Source: CBDAQA01 sp965247815
Lineage (GTDB): Bacteria > Planctomycetota > Phycisphaerae > Tepidisphaerales > Tepidisphaeraceae
NCBI GenBank assembly: GCA_965247815.1
Contig: CBDFHW010000025.1
Coordinates: forward strand, 62,001-126,000
Reading direction: 5' to 3'
DNA: 64,000 nucleotides
Shown: in pieces, positions 17,092-25,281 of the stretch
How the letters are laid out: every line of letters starts with the position of its first letter
How positions within the stretch are numbered: position 1 is the stretch's first letter
The notes under the pieces: generated by a model
Seen by the model: the letters and a program-made list of their open reading frames with translations, nothing else
Told to the model about the DNA's origin: nothing
The model's database searches: none
Program-made: the position numbers and the translations under genes

Positions 17092-18306
17092 CTAGGTGTG
17101 ATAGTCCGCGTTGATTGTCACGTATTCCTTGGACAGGTCACACGTCCACACGGTCGCGGTCGCCTTCCCCAGGCCGCAATTTAGTTCGGCGACCACCTCG
17201 GCGGTTTTCAGTGCTGCACTCGATCGCGCCGTGTCGAACTTCACCGGTTGACCGGCCTTGAACACGACAGTCCCCTGCAGTTTCAACGTCGATCGATCGG
17301 GATCAAACGGCACCCCCGCGTACCCCGCCGCGGAGACGATTCGTCCCCAGTTGGGGTCATTGCCGTTCATCGCGCATTTGACTAGCGGTGAATTGGCGAT
17401 CGACCGGGCGATTGCGGTTGCCGCGGCGGTCGTCGTCGCGCCGTTGACGATGATCTTCACGACCTTGGTCGCGCCCTCGCCGTCGGCGGCGATCTGATAC
17501 GCTAACGACTGTGCGACCTCGGCGAGCGCGGCTTCGAATTTTTTCAAAGCGGCCGGCGTGTCGAGTTTGACGCCGCTGATACCGCTGGCGAGCAGGCAGG
17601 CGGTGTCGTTGGTGCTCGCATGGTCGTCCACCGTGACAACATTGAAGCTCGCGTCGGCCGCCCGCGCCATCAGTCGTCGAAGCAGCGGGGCGGGGGCGAC
17701 CACATCGGTGGTCATGTACGCCAGCATCGTCGCGTGCGGCGGCCCGGCGACAGACATCCGCGGGCCGATCATACCGCTTCCCTTGCAGACGCCGGCAACC
17801 ACGACCCGCTCCCGCCCGATCTTGAACTCGACCGCCGCGGCTTTCCGTTTTAGATCGGTCGTCAGAATGGCGTCCATAAACGCCACGGCGTGTTCCTCGC
17901 TGTCACCTAACGCCGCCGCGGCCGCCGCAATGCCGGTTTCGATTTTGTCCATCGGAAGCAGGTGCCCGATGATGCCGGTCGAGGACGGAAGCATTTCAGA
18001 AGCGGAACATCCGACGGCATCCGCGGCCGATCGACACATCCGCAGCGCGTCTTTCATCCCCTGTTTACCGGTGCAGGCGTTGGCGTTGCCGGCATTGACC
18101 ACGACACCACGAAGCTTACCGCTGGAAATGTGTTCCCGCCCGACGATCACAGGTGCCGCCACGACGCGGCTGGTCGTAAAGACGGCTGCGGCAGTGGCGG
18201 GCGTATCGCTGATCAGTAAGCCCACGTCCGGTTTACCACTCGCCTTGATGCCGGCGCGGACGCCCGACGCCCGGAAACCTCTCGGTGACAATAGATGTAA
18301 GGCCAT
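17092..18306 (-). CDS. argJ: Bifunctional ornithine acetyltransferase/N-acetylglutamate synthase
   Basis: ArgJ moves acetyl from N-acetylornithine to glutamate in the cyclic arginine pathway, and in some species also makes N-acetylglutamate from acetyl-CoA. The 404-residue proenzyme cleaves itself before a Thr in the block MLAYMTTD, giving alpha and beta chains. Other family blocks are NAGNANACTG near 70, SSTGIIGHLLP, GSGMIGP, ADGEGATK, and NDPNWGRI. The start at 18306 has AAGGAAAGC just upstream; the frame extends to 18339. It is the last gene of a minus-strand run that also contains glycosyltransferases, 100 bases after the nearest of them. No other arg genes are in the window. Confidence 0.95.
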   Translation of the reverse strand: MALHLLSPRGFRASGVRAGIKASGKPDVGLLISDTPATAAAVFTTSRVVAAPVIVGREHISSGKLRGVVVNAGNANACTGKQGMKDALRMCRSAADAVGCSASEMLPSSTGIIGHLLPMDKIETGIAAAAAALGDSEEHAVAFMDAILTTDLKRKAAAVEFKIGRERVVVAGVCKGSGMIGPRMSVAGPPHATMLAYMTTDVVAPAPLLRRLMARAADASFNVVTVDDHASTNDTACLLASGISGVKLDTPAALKKFEAALAEVAQSLAYQIAADGEGATKVVKIIVNGATTTAAATAIARSIANSPLVKCAMNGNDPNWGRIVSAAGYAGVPFDPDRSTLKLQGTVVFKAGQPVKFDTARSSAALKTAEVVAELNCGLGKATATVWTCDLSKEYVTINADYHT

Positions 18307-18406
18307 GCTTTCCTTTTGCTTCGAGCGAAGGATATACACGCCGCCGGTCTATTTTCCGAGGACCATCACGAAGTAAAATTCGAATACAAGACGTAACGAT
18401 TCGGCT

Positions 18407-19318
18407 TCAACGGCGTGGCGATGAGACCGTGGCCAGAAAAGGTTCGACTTCTGCGAGCGGCAGAGGCCCGGAGGACTTGAGGCGTCGGCTTAGTCGATAG
18501 GTCCGACGGCTCACCGGGTGGCGGTTGAACATCTCGTGCAGCACTGCGCCGTATCCGTTTAGCAGGCCGTGAATCATGCGAGCGGGCCGGCCGATCTTGA
18601 ATCCGAATTTGACGCCCAGCACGGTGCTGCCGATCACATGAGCAACGACGTCCGGAAACGGTACGTTGTACCAGGCGTACAAGATGTCGTTACGCCGGCC
18701 GTACAGATCCATTCGTCGAAAGTCGCGGCGGGGCGATTCGAAATGGTGAATCGGGTCCGATCGTCCGAACCGGACCACGTACCCGGCGTCGAGCATGCGG
18801 ATGCAGAAGTCGCGTTCTTCACCCTGGTGCAAAAGGTAACCGCGGTAGCCGCCGAGTTTTAGAAACAGGTCCCGGCGGACCGCGTGAGCGGTGCCGATGT
18901 AATCATCCCCGCACACCACGGTCTGGCCGCTACTGCCGCGCTGCCGCAGCACGTTCTCTTTGTTTACATTTATAAACGGGATCGCGACCGCGCCGACTCG
19001 GGGATGGTCGAAGTCGGCCATTGTCTGTTCGACGACATTCGGTGTGGAAAATGCTGCGTCGTCATCGATGGACACTAGGAGCTCACCAGTCGCGAGGCCT
19101 GCGGCTCTATTTCGCTGGACGATCAACCCGAGTGACTGTTCGACTCGGTCGAGCCTGACCTGCGGGAACTCGCGGCGCACTAAATCGCTGGTCCCGTCGG
19201 TCGAACCGTCGTCGATGACGAGCACCTCGGGTTTCGACGACTGATCGACCGCCGACTTCACGGCAACCAGCAGCTCGTCCTTTCGGTTCTTAGTCGTGAT
19301 AACGACGGTGGCGTTCAC
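18407..19318 (-). CDS. Glycosyltransferase family 2
   Basis: A 303-residue GT-A fold transferase using a nucleotide sugar. The N-terminal Rossmann-like half shows VVITTKNRKDELLVAVKS, the DDGSTDGTSDL donor site at about 36-46 and the metal-binding ISIDDDAAF. The GEERDFCIRMLDAGY block near 165-180 is the acceptor and catalytic region. A C-terminal hydrophobic patch may contact the membrane. The start is GTG; its first base is the last base of the upstream acyltransferase stop (TAGTG), so the two genes are translationally coupled. It probably builds a surface glycan; the sugar is not predictable. Confidence 0.88.
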   Translation of the reverse strand: MNATVVITTKNRKDELLVAVKSAVDQSSKPEVLVIDDGSTDGTSDLVRREFPQVRLDRVEQSLGLIVQRNRAAGLATGELLVSIDDDAAFSTPNVVEQTMADFDHPRVGAVAIPFINVNKENVLRQRGSSGQTVVCGDDYIGTAHAVRRDLFLKLGGYRGYLLHQGEERDFCIRMLDAGYVVRFGRSDPIHHFESPRRDFRRMDLYGRRNDILYAWYNVPFPDVVAHVIGSTVLGVKFGFKIGRPARMIHGLLNGYGAVLHEMFNRHPVSRRTYRLSRRLKSSGPLPLAEVEPFLATVSSPRR

Positions 19319-19926
19319 TAGGCTCCGATTTCGGATTGGTTAGATTTAATTGGCATGTCGTTCGGCGGGCGGTGTCGAATGATTTTTGCCGGAACCCCGG
19401 CCGCAATTACGTCGCCGGGGAGGCTTTTGGTGACGACACTGCCGGCCCCGACGATGGTCCGCTCGCCGATTGTGACGCCTTTAAGCACGACGACATGGGC
19501 CCCGAGCCAGACCCAGTCACAGATGCGGGTCGGCTTGGCGAACATGTCCTGAGCCAGAGGCGGTTTGCTCAGATCCGACCCGTGGTCGTGGTCGGTGATG
19601 TAACACCCCGGGCCGATGGCCACATGACTTCCAATCGTTAATGATTCTGTGACGTCCAGAAACGAGCGGCGGTTGACGTACGTTCCGGGCCCGATCCTGA
19701 GCTTCACGCCCGGGGAAGGCTCTCCGCTGCACAGAACCACGACGTCGCGGTCCAGCGAGCAGGTGTCGAGGAGAATATTATGGTGGTCACGCGGAATCTC
19801 GACGGCGCGCAGCCAGCAGTAACCTTTGATTTGCACACCCCGCGCGCGGAAATAGAAATTTCTCCACCGCGAGGCGAGTCCCATGAACAGTCGGTCGAGC
19901 AGATTGAATAAAGTAGATCTCATCAC
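19318..19926 (-). CDS. Hexapeptide-repeat acyltransferase (WcaF/LbH family)
   Basis: A 202-residue left-handed beta-helix acetyltransferase. Hexapeptide repeats run from about residue 70 to 180, for example IGPGTYVNRRSFLDV, LTIGSHVAIGPGCYI and VTIGERTIVGAGSVVTKSLPG. The catalytic histidine is expected in TDHDHG. The C-terminal VIAAGVPAKIIR is a hallmark of sugar O-acetyltransferases that act on exopolysaccharide or lipopolysaccharide. It overlaps the GT2 gene downstream by one base and lies 75 bases after the second GT2 gene, which ties it to the same glycan pathway. Confidence 0.87.
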   Translation of the reverse strand: MMRSTLFNLLDRLFMGLASRWRNFYFRARGVQIKGYCWLRAVEIPRDHHNILLDTCSLDRDVVVLCSGEPSPGVKLRIGPGTYVNRRSFLDVTESLTIGSHVAIGPGCYITDHDHGSDLSKPPLAQDMFAKPTRICDWVWLGAHVVVLKGVTIGERTIVGAGSVVTKSLPGDVIAAGVPAKIIRHRPPNDMPIKSNQSEIGA

Positions 19927-20001
19927 GTCAGGCTCGAGTTATTCGGAAGCACCCGTTCAGGTAATCGCCGGGGATGTATCGGTCAGAAGTCTGGCTCTGT
20001 G

Positions 20002-20925
20002 TCATCTGTTCGAAGCCCTCGGGCGCGCGTACGTGAGATTTTTGAGGACCCGGCAGGGGAAGCCAATAAGGAATTTCCATCGGTGTAGCGACAGGTGCCA
20101 ACCGAAGGTGCTCCGGTAGATTGCCCAGGCGCGGTCGCGACGGCGTTGGTCTACCATCTCTAAGGACATTGGTCGAGCAAACATTGAAATGATTCGACGG
20201 CGTTCGGTCGCGCGGGCGGGCCCGCCCGGGAAGCTTCCCGAGACCTCATCGTCAATCAACCGCCGTACGCCGGCGAAGCTTCGCTCCACGTTCGACATCG
20301 CCGAACCGGCGTGCTTTCGATACGCGAAGGTGCTCGGGGAAGTGATCTGTACGAACGTTTTTTGCATGCCCATCCGCATGGCTGCCAGGGCGTCTTCGCC
20401 ATTGATCCATTCGTCCGGGAACCCGCCTGCCGCGATCAACGCGTCGCGCCGCATGACGAATGACGAGGCGCTGAACCAGCGCCACTGATCGCCGGACGCG
20501 TAATAGTCGTCGAACACCTCGACCGCGATCGGTGCGTCAGCCGCACCGGACAATTCTAGTTCAGACTTAAAAATCAGAGGCTTCCCGGCAATGAAAGCCG
20601 GGCGATTGTTTTTCTCGATAACAGATCGATACGTTGAAACGGTCCAGGGGAACCAGAGGTCGTCGCTGTCCAGAAACGCGACGTATTCACCCGAAGCCGA
20701 CCTGAGGCCCAGGTTACGCGCCGCCCCCGGGCCTTTGTTTTCCTGCTCGAGCAAGGTGATCGGCCGGCCATACGCTCGAACCACGTCCGGCGTACCGTCT
20801 GTCGATCCGTCGTCTACGACGAGCACTTCCAGATTATCACAATCCTGCGCGAAGATCGAATTCAGTGTTCGCGCAATAAGGCCCGCTCGGTTGTAGGAAG
20901 GAATGATGACCGAGAGTAGCGGCAT
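20002..20925 (-). CDS. Glycosyltransferase family 2
   Basis: A 307-residue GT2 enzyme. The N-terminus reads PLLSVIIPSYNRAGLIARTL, followed by the nucleotide-binding VDDGSTDGTPDVV and the metal site FLDSDDLW. The middle block ADEWINGED-like region (FPDEWINGEDALAAMRM) holds the probable catalytic acid. The C-terminus lacks clear transmembrane helices. It is one of two GT2 enzymes in this minus-strand glycan locus, between the acyltransferase and the GT11 gene. The donor and acceptor sugars are unknown. Confidence 0.88.
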   Translation of the reverse strand: MPLLSVIIPSYNRAGLIARTLNSIFAQDCDNLEVLVVDDGSTDGTPDVVRAYGRPITLLEQENKGPGAARNLGLRSASGEYVAFLDSDDLWFPWTVSTYRSVIEKNNRPAFIAGKPLIFKSELELSGAADAPIAVEVFDDYYASGDQWRWFSASSFVMRRDALIAAGGFPDEWINGEDALAAMRMGMQKTFVQITSPSTFAYRKHAGSAMSNVERSFAGVRRLIDDEVSGSFPGGPARATERRRIISMFARPMSLEMVDQRRRDRAWAIYRSTFGWHLSLHRWKFLIGFPCRVLKNLTYARPRASNR

Positions 20926-21012
20926 ATTTTCTTGACGTGAAAGCCGACCGAGACACGCGCAGGAAAAGACAGATCGCGAGCGGAGGCGGACGCTCGGAAA
21001 GCAGGTATTGTC

Positions 21013-21969
21013 TTAAATCTTCTCCCAAGTGTTAGGGATCAGGTCCACGGTCGGGATATTGACCGGCGAACCGGGCGTGCACCACACCGCCGGCGCGATC
21101 ACCCGTCGGCCGGGCGTGGTGTTCATCCACGCGGCCCACCAGCTGAAAGTGCTGTTGGCGATGATGTTATGGTCGCAGGCCGACATCAAGGTCATATCCT
21201 GAATATCGGTGTGTCCCTCGGAGAAATGAAGTCGATTCGACGCGAGCCCGCCCCCGGGAAGATTCTGTTTACACCATTCGATGTCTTTCGGTGTGTCCGA
21301 GAATACCAGAAACCGGGCGGCCGAATCGAACCTTGCGATTGCCGCGCGGAGATAGGTCATTCCGAGCGGACCGCTGTACACCGCGGTATTGCTTTTCAAT
21401 TGCTCGGCGGCATGGGCCAGATCGCCCCGTCGGACGTGAAGCGCTACGATCGGGCCGTCTGTTGTTTTCAAGCTCTCGATATACTTTTTGGCATAGAGCT
21501 TTATCCCGGGGTCTCTGGGCGCGAGTTCCTCGCGAATTGTCTCGGCGACGTCCTCGAAGTATTTCTCCGTCTGCCAGTAACCATCCAGATAGCTGTTATC
21601 CGGAAGGTCTAAGAGGGTCGGATTAAATGCGTGGCTTTTCTCTCTTACGTGGGAACTCGGCCAAAGCCAATTGCGTCCGGTCGCCCGCCTCACGCGCCGG
21701 ACGATCCGGCCTTTCAAGGTCGGTTTCGAATACGGGTCACGGACCACCGCTATCTCGGCGTCCGTTGCTGCGGGCGTAGTGACGCAGAGTTCGTAGAGTT
21801 TTACGGGTCGTTTGAACTCGCCAAGACCTTCGGGCCTGCGATCAGTACCGGTGCGATATTCCGAAAGGTCGAGCTTAAGGGGCGCGTTCCGATGCAGAGC
21901 CAGACGTCGAGCGGCGGCATACTGGAACATTTGATTCCCGAGACCCCCGCAGACGTACGAAATGATCAC
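21013..21969 (-). CDS. Alpha-1,2-fucosyltransferase, GT11 family
   Basis: A 318-residue GT-B-type transferase that would move L-fucose from GDP-fucose to a galactose-like acceptor. The N-terminal signature GGLGNQMFQYAAARRLA and the donor-site motif HVRRGD (in VALHVRRGDLAH) are diagnostic of GT11. The C-terminal NSTFSWWAAW is the third conserved block. I start at a GTG at 21969, which gives the usual N-terminus VIISYVCGGLGNQ; the frame extends to 22065. No GDP-fucose synthesis genes (gmd, fcl) are in the window. The two GT2 genes and the acyltransferase follow on the same strand. Confidence 0.87.
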   Translation of the reverse strand: MIISYVCGGLGNQMFQYAAARRLALHRNAPLKLDLSEYRTGTDRRPEGLGEFKRPVKLYELCVTTPAATDAEIAVVRDPYSKPTLKGRIVRRVRRATGRNWLWPSSHVREKSHAFNPTLLDLPDNSYLDGYWQTEKYFEDVAETIREELAPRDPGIKLYAKKYIESLKTTDGPIVALHVRRGDLAHAAEQLKSNTAVYSGPLGMTYLRAAIARFDSAARFLVFSDTPKDIEWCKQNLPGGGLASNRLHFSEGHTDIQDMTLMSACDHNIIANSTFSWWAAWMNTTPGRRVIAPAVWCTPGSPVNIPTVDLIPNTWEKI

Positions 21970-22130
21970 GGTCAGCCTTTGTTCAGAATCGATGACAATC
22001 GTCGCAGGGTGCCTTGGTACCATTGGTTGCCGAAGCGGGCAAGCGTCGGCTGATCGTTTCGGCAATCACGCCGTGATCTGAAGATCAAGCGTTTCAAAGA
22101 CATCCTGATCGCACCGACGATTCTGACGCT

Positions 22131-23762
22131 TTACCGTCCGCCGGCTCGGCGTCCAATTGACTGGCGGATCTGATCCCTTAAGGCGGCGGATTGAAAGTGG
22201 CTCGGGTGACGGAGCAGATCGTCATCAACCCACTGCAACGCGCCGCGCAGGTCGCCGAACCGCGCGAGACCGAGAGCAACCGTTATCGGGTCGGCGTGCG
22301 GCTCTGGTGAAATCGGCCGACTCAGCCCCAGGGCGTCGTAGTCGAGCCAGAGATTGATGCTAGATTCGGCCGACGTCGGATCGTAGACGAGCGACCGTTC
22401 ATACCAGCGCGCCGACTCCTCGAACAACGCGGCCGATCCGGGGTCACTTTTCGGAAGCAGCCTCGCTTCGCGACCGGCGATGAATCCGAGTCCGTCGAAC
22501 GAGGCCACGCTCCGCGGGTTAACCTTAATCGCGTTTTCGAACAGCGATCTCGTGTTCTGCCACACGGGTTCCTGTAGGACGCTTCGCGTGCCCAAAGCGA
22601 GCATCATCATCGTCGCGACACCAACGACAAATGGGTTGGTCCATTTTGAAACGATCCAGGCGGCGAGCACGGCGACGCCGAACATCGGCAGGTACAGGTA
22701 ATGATCCGAAGTCGTGGAGTGCACCTGGAATTCGAATGCCGAGAACCCGAGCAGCGGAAGCAACGGGATCAAAAACAAGAACCCGGCGGCGACTCCGACC
22801 GGCCAAACTCGACGCTTGCTGAACAACAGCCACGCGACACCAATCGGCAACAGCCAGGTGTAATAAATCGCGCCGGTGGCGGCGACGGCGGCGGGCGTCC
22901 GGCCGTAATCGATTCCCAGATGCAGGGGCCAGATCAGTTTCAGAAAATAAAATGCGACCGCGTCCGCGGCGATCGCGGGTCTGTCCCACCACGGCAAAGG
23001 CGATTGCCACGTTGCCGGTTGCACCAGCTTCGTCACGATCAAAAACGGAACCATCAACACGAACCACAGCGACAACCCCCGCACCGTCTTTCCGACCGGT
23101 CGCCGCAGCAGGAAGACCGACACCGCGACGGCCATCAACGGCACGACGACCGCGGTCGGTTTTGAAAGCATCGCCAGGACGAAAAAGAGCGTTGCCGAAG
23201 CGAAGCACCATCGCGCCGGCCATGCCGACGATCGCGCTTCACGAACCCGAATCGATCGCACGTAGCACAGCAGGGCGGCGCAGGCGAACAGCCCGCACAG
23301 CAGGTCTTTCGTCCCCGACACCCAGCCGACCGATTCGACCTGCACGGGGTGCAACGCGAACAGAAATGCTCCGATCGCCGCCGCGGAATCTTTACCGAAG
23401 AATTGCAGAAGAAGTTCGAAAACCAGCAGCGTCGTCGCTACGTGCAAGAGTACATTCGCGACGTGGAATATGCTGGGACGGAGCGCAATCCCCTGGTCAT
23501 CGGGCGTCGCTCGGTGGGCGATCTTTGCGAGTGCGGCCCAGACGGTATACGTGACCGGGACGTAGAGCCCCATCGTGGTGTGCTCGCCCGCGGTGGTCCA
23601 ATAGTGATCCAAGGTCTCGGCGGATGGAGGGTTCAGCAGCGGGTTTTGATGAACGGTTTCGTGGTCGTCCCACCACGTAAAACCGCAGGTGGTCAGCCTC
23701 GCGAACGTCAACAACGTAATCAGGACGATGCCGATGCGTAGGCCGAATCTCGAGATCTTCAT
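22131..23762 (-). CDS. Polytopic membrane protein, TMTC/GT-C-like
   Basis: A 543-residue inner-membrane protein with about ten hydrophobic helices and a soluble C-terminal part. The first periplasmic loop carries TWWDDHETVHQNPLL, whose paired acidic residues resemble the catalytic loop of GT-C glycosyltransferases and TMTC proteins. A later block, FALHPVQVESVGWVSGTKDLLCGLF, is a well-known motif of this planctomycete and eukaryotic TMTC group. The last 130 residues look TPR-like (ENAIKVNPRSVASFDGLGFIAG). It may transfer a sugar from a polyprenyl donor to protein or glycan. The frame reaches 23795; MKISRFG at 23762 is the likelier start. It would be the first gene of the glycan run. Confidence 0.75.
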   Translation of the reverse strand: MKISRFGLRIGIVLITLLTFARLTTCGFTWWDDHETVHQNPLLNPPSAETLDHYWTTAGEHTTMGLYVPVTYTVWAALAKIAHRATPDDQGIALRPSIFHVANVLLHVATTLLVFELLLQFFGKDSAAAIGAFLFALHPVQVESVGWVSGTKDLLCGLFACAALLCYVRSIRVREARSSAWPARWCFASATLFFVLAMLSKPTAVVVPLMAVAVSVFLLRRPVGKTVRGLSLWFVLMVPFLIVTKLVQPATWQSPLPWWDRPAIAADAVAFYFLKLIWPLHLGIDYGRTPAAVAATGAIYYTWLLPIGVAWLLFSKRRVWPVGVAAGFLFLIPLLPLLGFSAFEFQVHSTTSDHYLYLPMFGVAVLAAWIVSKWTNPFVVGVATMMMLALGTRSVLQEPVWQNTRSLFENAIKVNPRSVASFDGLGFIAGREARLLPKSDPGSAALFEESARWYERSLVYDPTSAESSINLWLDYDALGLSRPISPEPHADPITVALGLARFGDLRGALQWVDDDLLRHPSHFQSAALRDQIRQSIGRRAGGR

Positions 23763-23876
23763 GCAGGTTCGCGAGCGTAACACTGCAGCGTGCAATTCAC
23801 AAAATGATCAGCTCGAATGCGGTCACGGTGGCCCCCCCCGGACGCCGGCGGCGGACTTGGCCGGCATCTTTTACGC

Positions 23877-24203
23877 TCACGCGCTCGAAGCGGCGGCCGC
23901 ACTCTGTCGGTCGGATTCCTGCTGAGATTCGACGGCGGCGACAGAGTTCCCGGCGGCGAAACCGACGGTCGCGATGCCGTACCCCATGCCGCGCATCGGG
24001 TTGCTCCACATGAGCCGGCCGGTGAGCGCATCGAGGCAGAAGATCTCACCCCGGGTCGTTGCAAACAGCTTATCGCCGTCCAGAAAAAGATTGACGAACG
24101 ACGAGCCTTTTAAGGCGGCTCGCCAGCATTCTGCCCCGGTCCGGCGATCCAGCGCCAGAACCCGGCCATTTAACCCCACGTGAACGAGATCCCTTTTGGT
24201 CAT
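23877..24203 (-). CDS. Short stand-alone PQQ-like propeller repeat protein
   Basis: A 108-residue protein with two to three PQQ-type beta-propeller repeats: GLNGRVLALDRRTGAECWRA, DGDKLFATTRGEIFCLDALTGRLMW, and a Gly-rich end followed by an Ala/Ser/Gln tail. A complete propeller needs six to eight such blades, so this is far too short to fold alone as one. It may oligomerise or be a fragment kept as a gene. No signal peptide is visible. It starts at 24203 and runs toward the TMTC-like gene on the same strand, 114 bases before it. Confidence 0.65.
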   Translation of the reverse strand: MTKRDLVHVGLNGRVLALDRRTGAECWRAALKGSSFVNLFLDGDKLFATTRGEIFCLDALTGRLMWSNPMRGMGYGIATVGFAAGNSVAAVESQQESDRQSAAAASSA

Positions 24204-24348
24204 CCAGTCTCCTCTTAATAAAATCGGCGATTCGTCGTGCCTTTGCCGCGAAGTTTTAATCCCTCAGAACGCCGGTGCGAATTATAAACGAGGCGAAATT
24301 TCGTACTGCCCCGTTGAGCGATCCCGGCTTGAAATCTAACATCACCAT

Positions 24349-24765
24349 ATGGACGCAGTCACGAACTCATCCCCGCCCGAACCGGTTTACGATCCGGCAG
24401 TCGCGCTGGAGAACGTCATCGCTGACGAAACCGTCGATACTGAAGCGAGCCTCTGGGCACGCGCCGAGCTGCTCGCGGGCCGGGAGCCCGGCGAACTCGT
24501 GGTCGAGTTGGTCAGCCAAAGCTGGTCTGAAACCGATGCCGAGCACGTCGTCGAAATCGCACGCCAGGAGACTCGCGAGGCCCGTCGTGTGCTTACCCGA
24601 GAATCAGTCGTCCGCGATTTAAATGCCGACTACCGGTCCTCCACCGCGGGCATGTCGGTCGCGTTCTGCACGGGAATGTTCGGACTGTACGGGTTCACAA
24701 AACGTGTGATGACCGCCTGGCGAACACTCCGCCGACTGTCACGCAGCCGCGCGAATCGCAATTGA
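24349..24765 (+). CDS. Hypothetical protein with one probable C-terminal membrane helix
   Basis: A 138-residue protein that I cannot assign. The N-terminal two thirds are acidic and helical (SLWARAELLAGREPGELVVE, then DAEHVVEIARQETREARR). A single hydrophobic stretch, SVAFCTGMFGLYGF, precedes a strongly basic tail RTLRRLSRSRANRN, consistent with a cytoplasmic protein tethered by one helix. It is divergent from the PQQ-repeat gene and has no coupled neighbour. Confidence 0.5.
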   Translation: MDAVTNSSPPEPVYDPAVALENVIADETVDTEASLWARAELLAGREPGELVVELVSQSWSETDAEHVVEIARQETREARRVLTRESVVRDLNADYRSSTAGMSVAFCTGMFGLYGFTKRVMTAWRTLRRLSRSRANRN

Positions 24766-24769
24766 ATGG

Positions 24770-25131
24770 CGTCCAACCTAGCTCGGTCCAAATTCCATCC
24801 AACCGTACCGATTTGCCCGCCTCACCAAGGGTCGGCAACTGAACCACCATCTCGGCGTCGCCGACCTGCACGGTGATCTTTTTCAACCGATGCGTCGGAA
24901 CGGCAAATGTCAGATTCGGAGGCGATCTTTAGGCCGAGGCAGACGACGGAGTCGCCGGGGAAAGACCAGGATTTGTTCGCAGAAAGCGCCTCGCTCGAAC
25001 TGCCTCTCGGCACACCCGCTGGTTTCGTCAGTGACCCCGCCGACAAAGGCCGGCGCGTTCGCGCGGTCGAAGTTGGCCGGCCAACCGAGCGGGCGACCGT
25101 CCAGCGCGGGTCGTTCCCGGAATTCCGCCAT
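24770..25131 (-). pseudogene. Probable decayed gene spread over three frames
   Basis: The interval 24766-25281 has no intact gene. On the minus strand three overlapping frames read in order as plausible protein: ALDGRPLGWPANFDRANAPA (from an ATG at 25131), then SLTKPAGVPRGSSSEALSAN with SWSFPGDSVVCLGLKIASE, then NLTFAVPTHRLKKITVQVGD with VVQLPTLGEAGKSVRLDGIW. Joined by two frameshifts they would make one secreted-type beta-rich protein of about 130 residues. I recognise no family. The alternative is chance open frames in high-GC DNA. Confidence 0.3.
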
Positions 25132-25281
25132 ATGCAGAGACCTGGATCGTTATCAGCGAGAAGACTATTGCGGTTGCAAAAACTTGGTCCTGTGTCCCTT
25201 CGGTGATATTCAATACGATCGCACTAACGGATTCGTTGCGTCAGTCGTCTTTTTGCTCGTTTCAATCCCGGCTCAGACACG

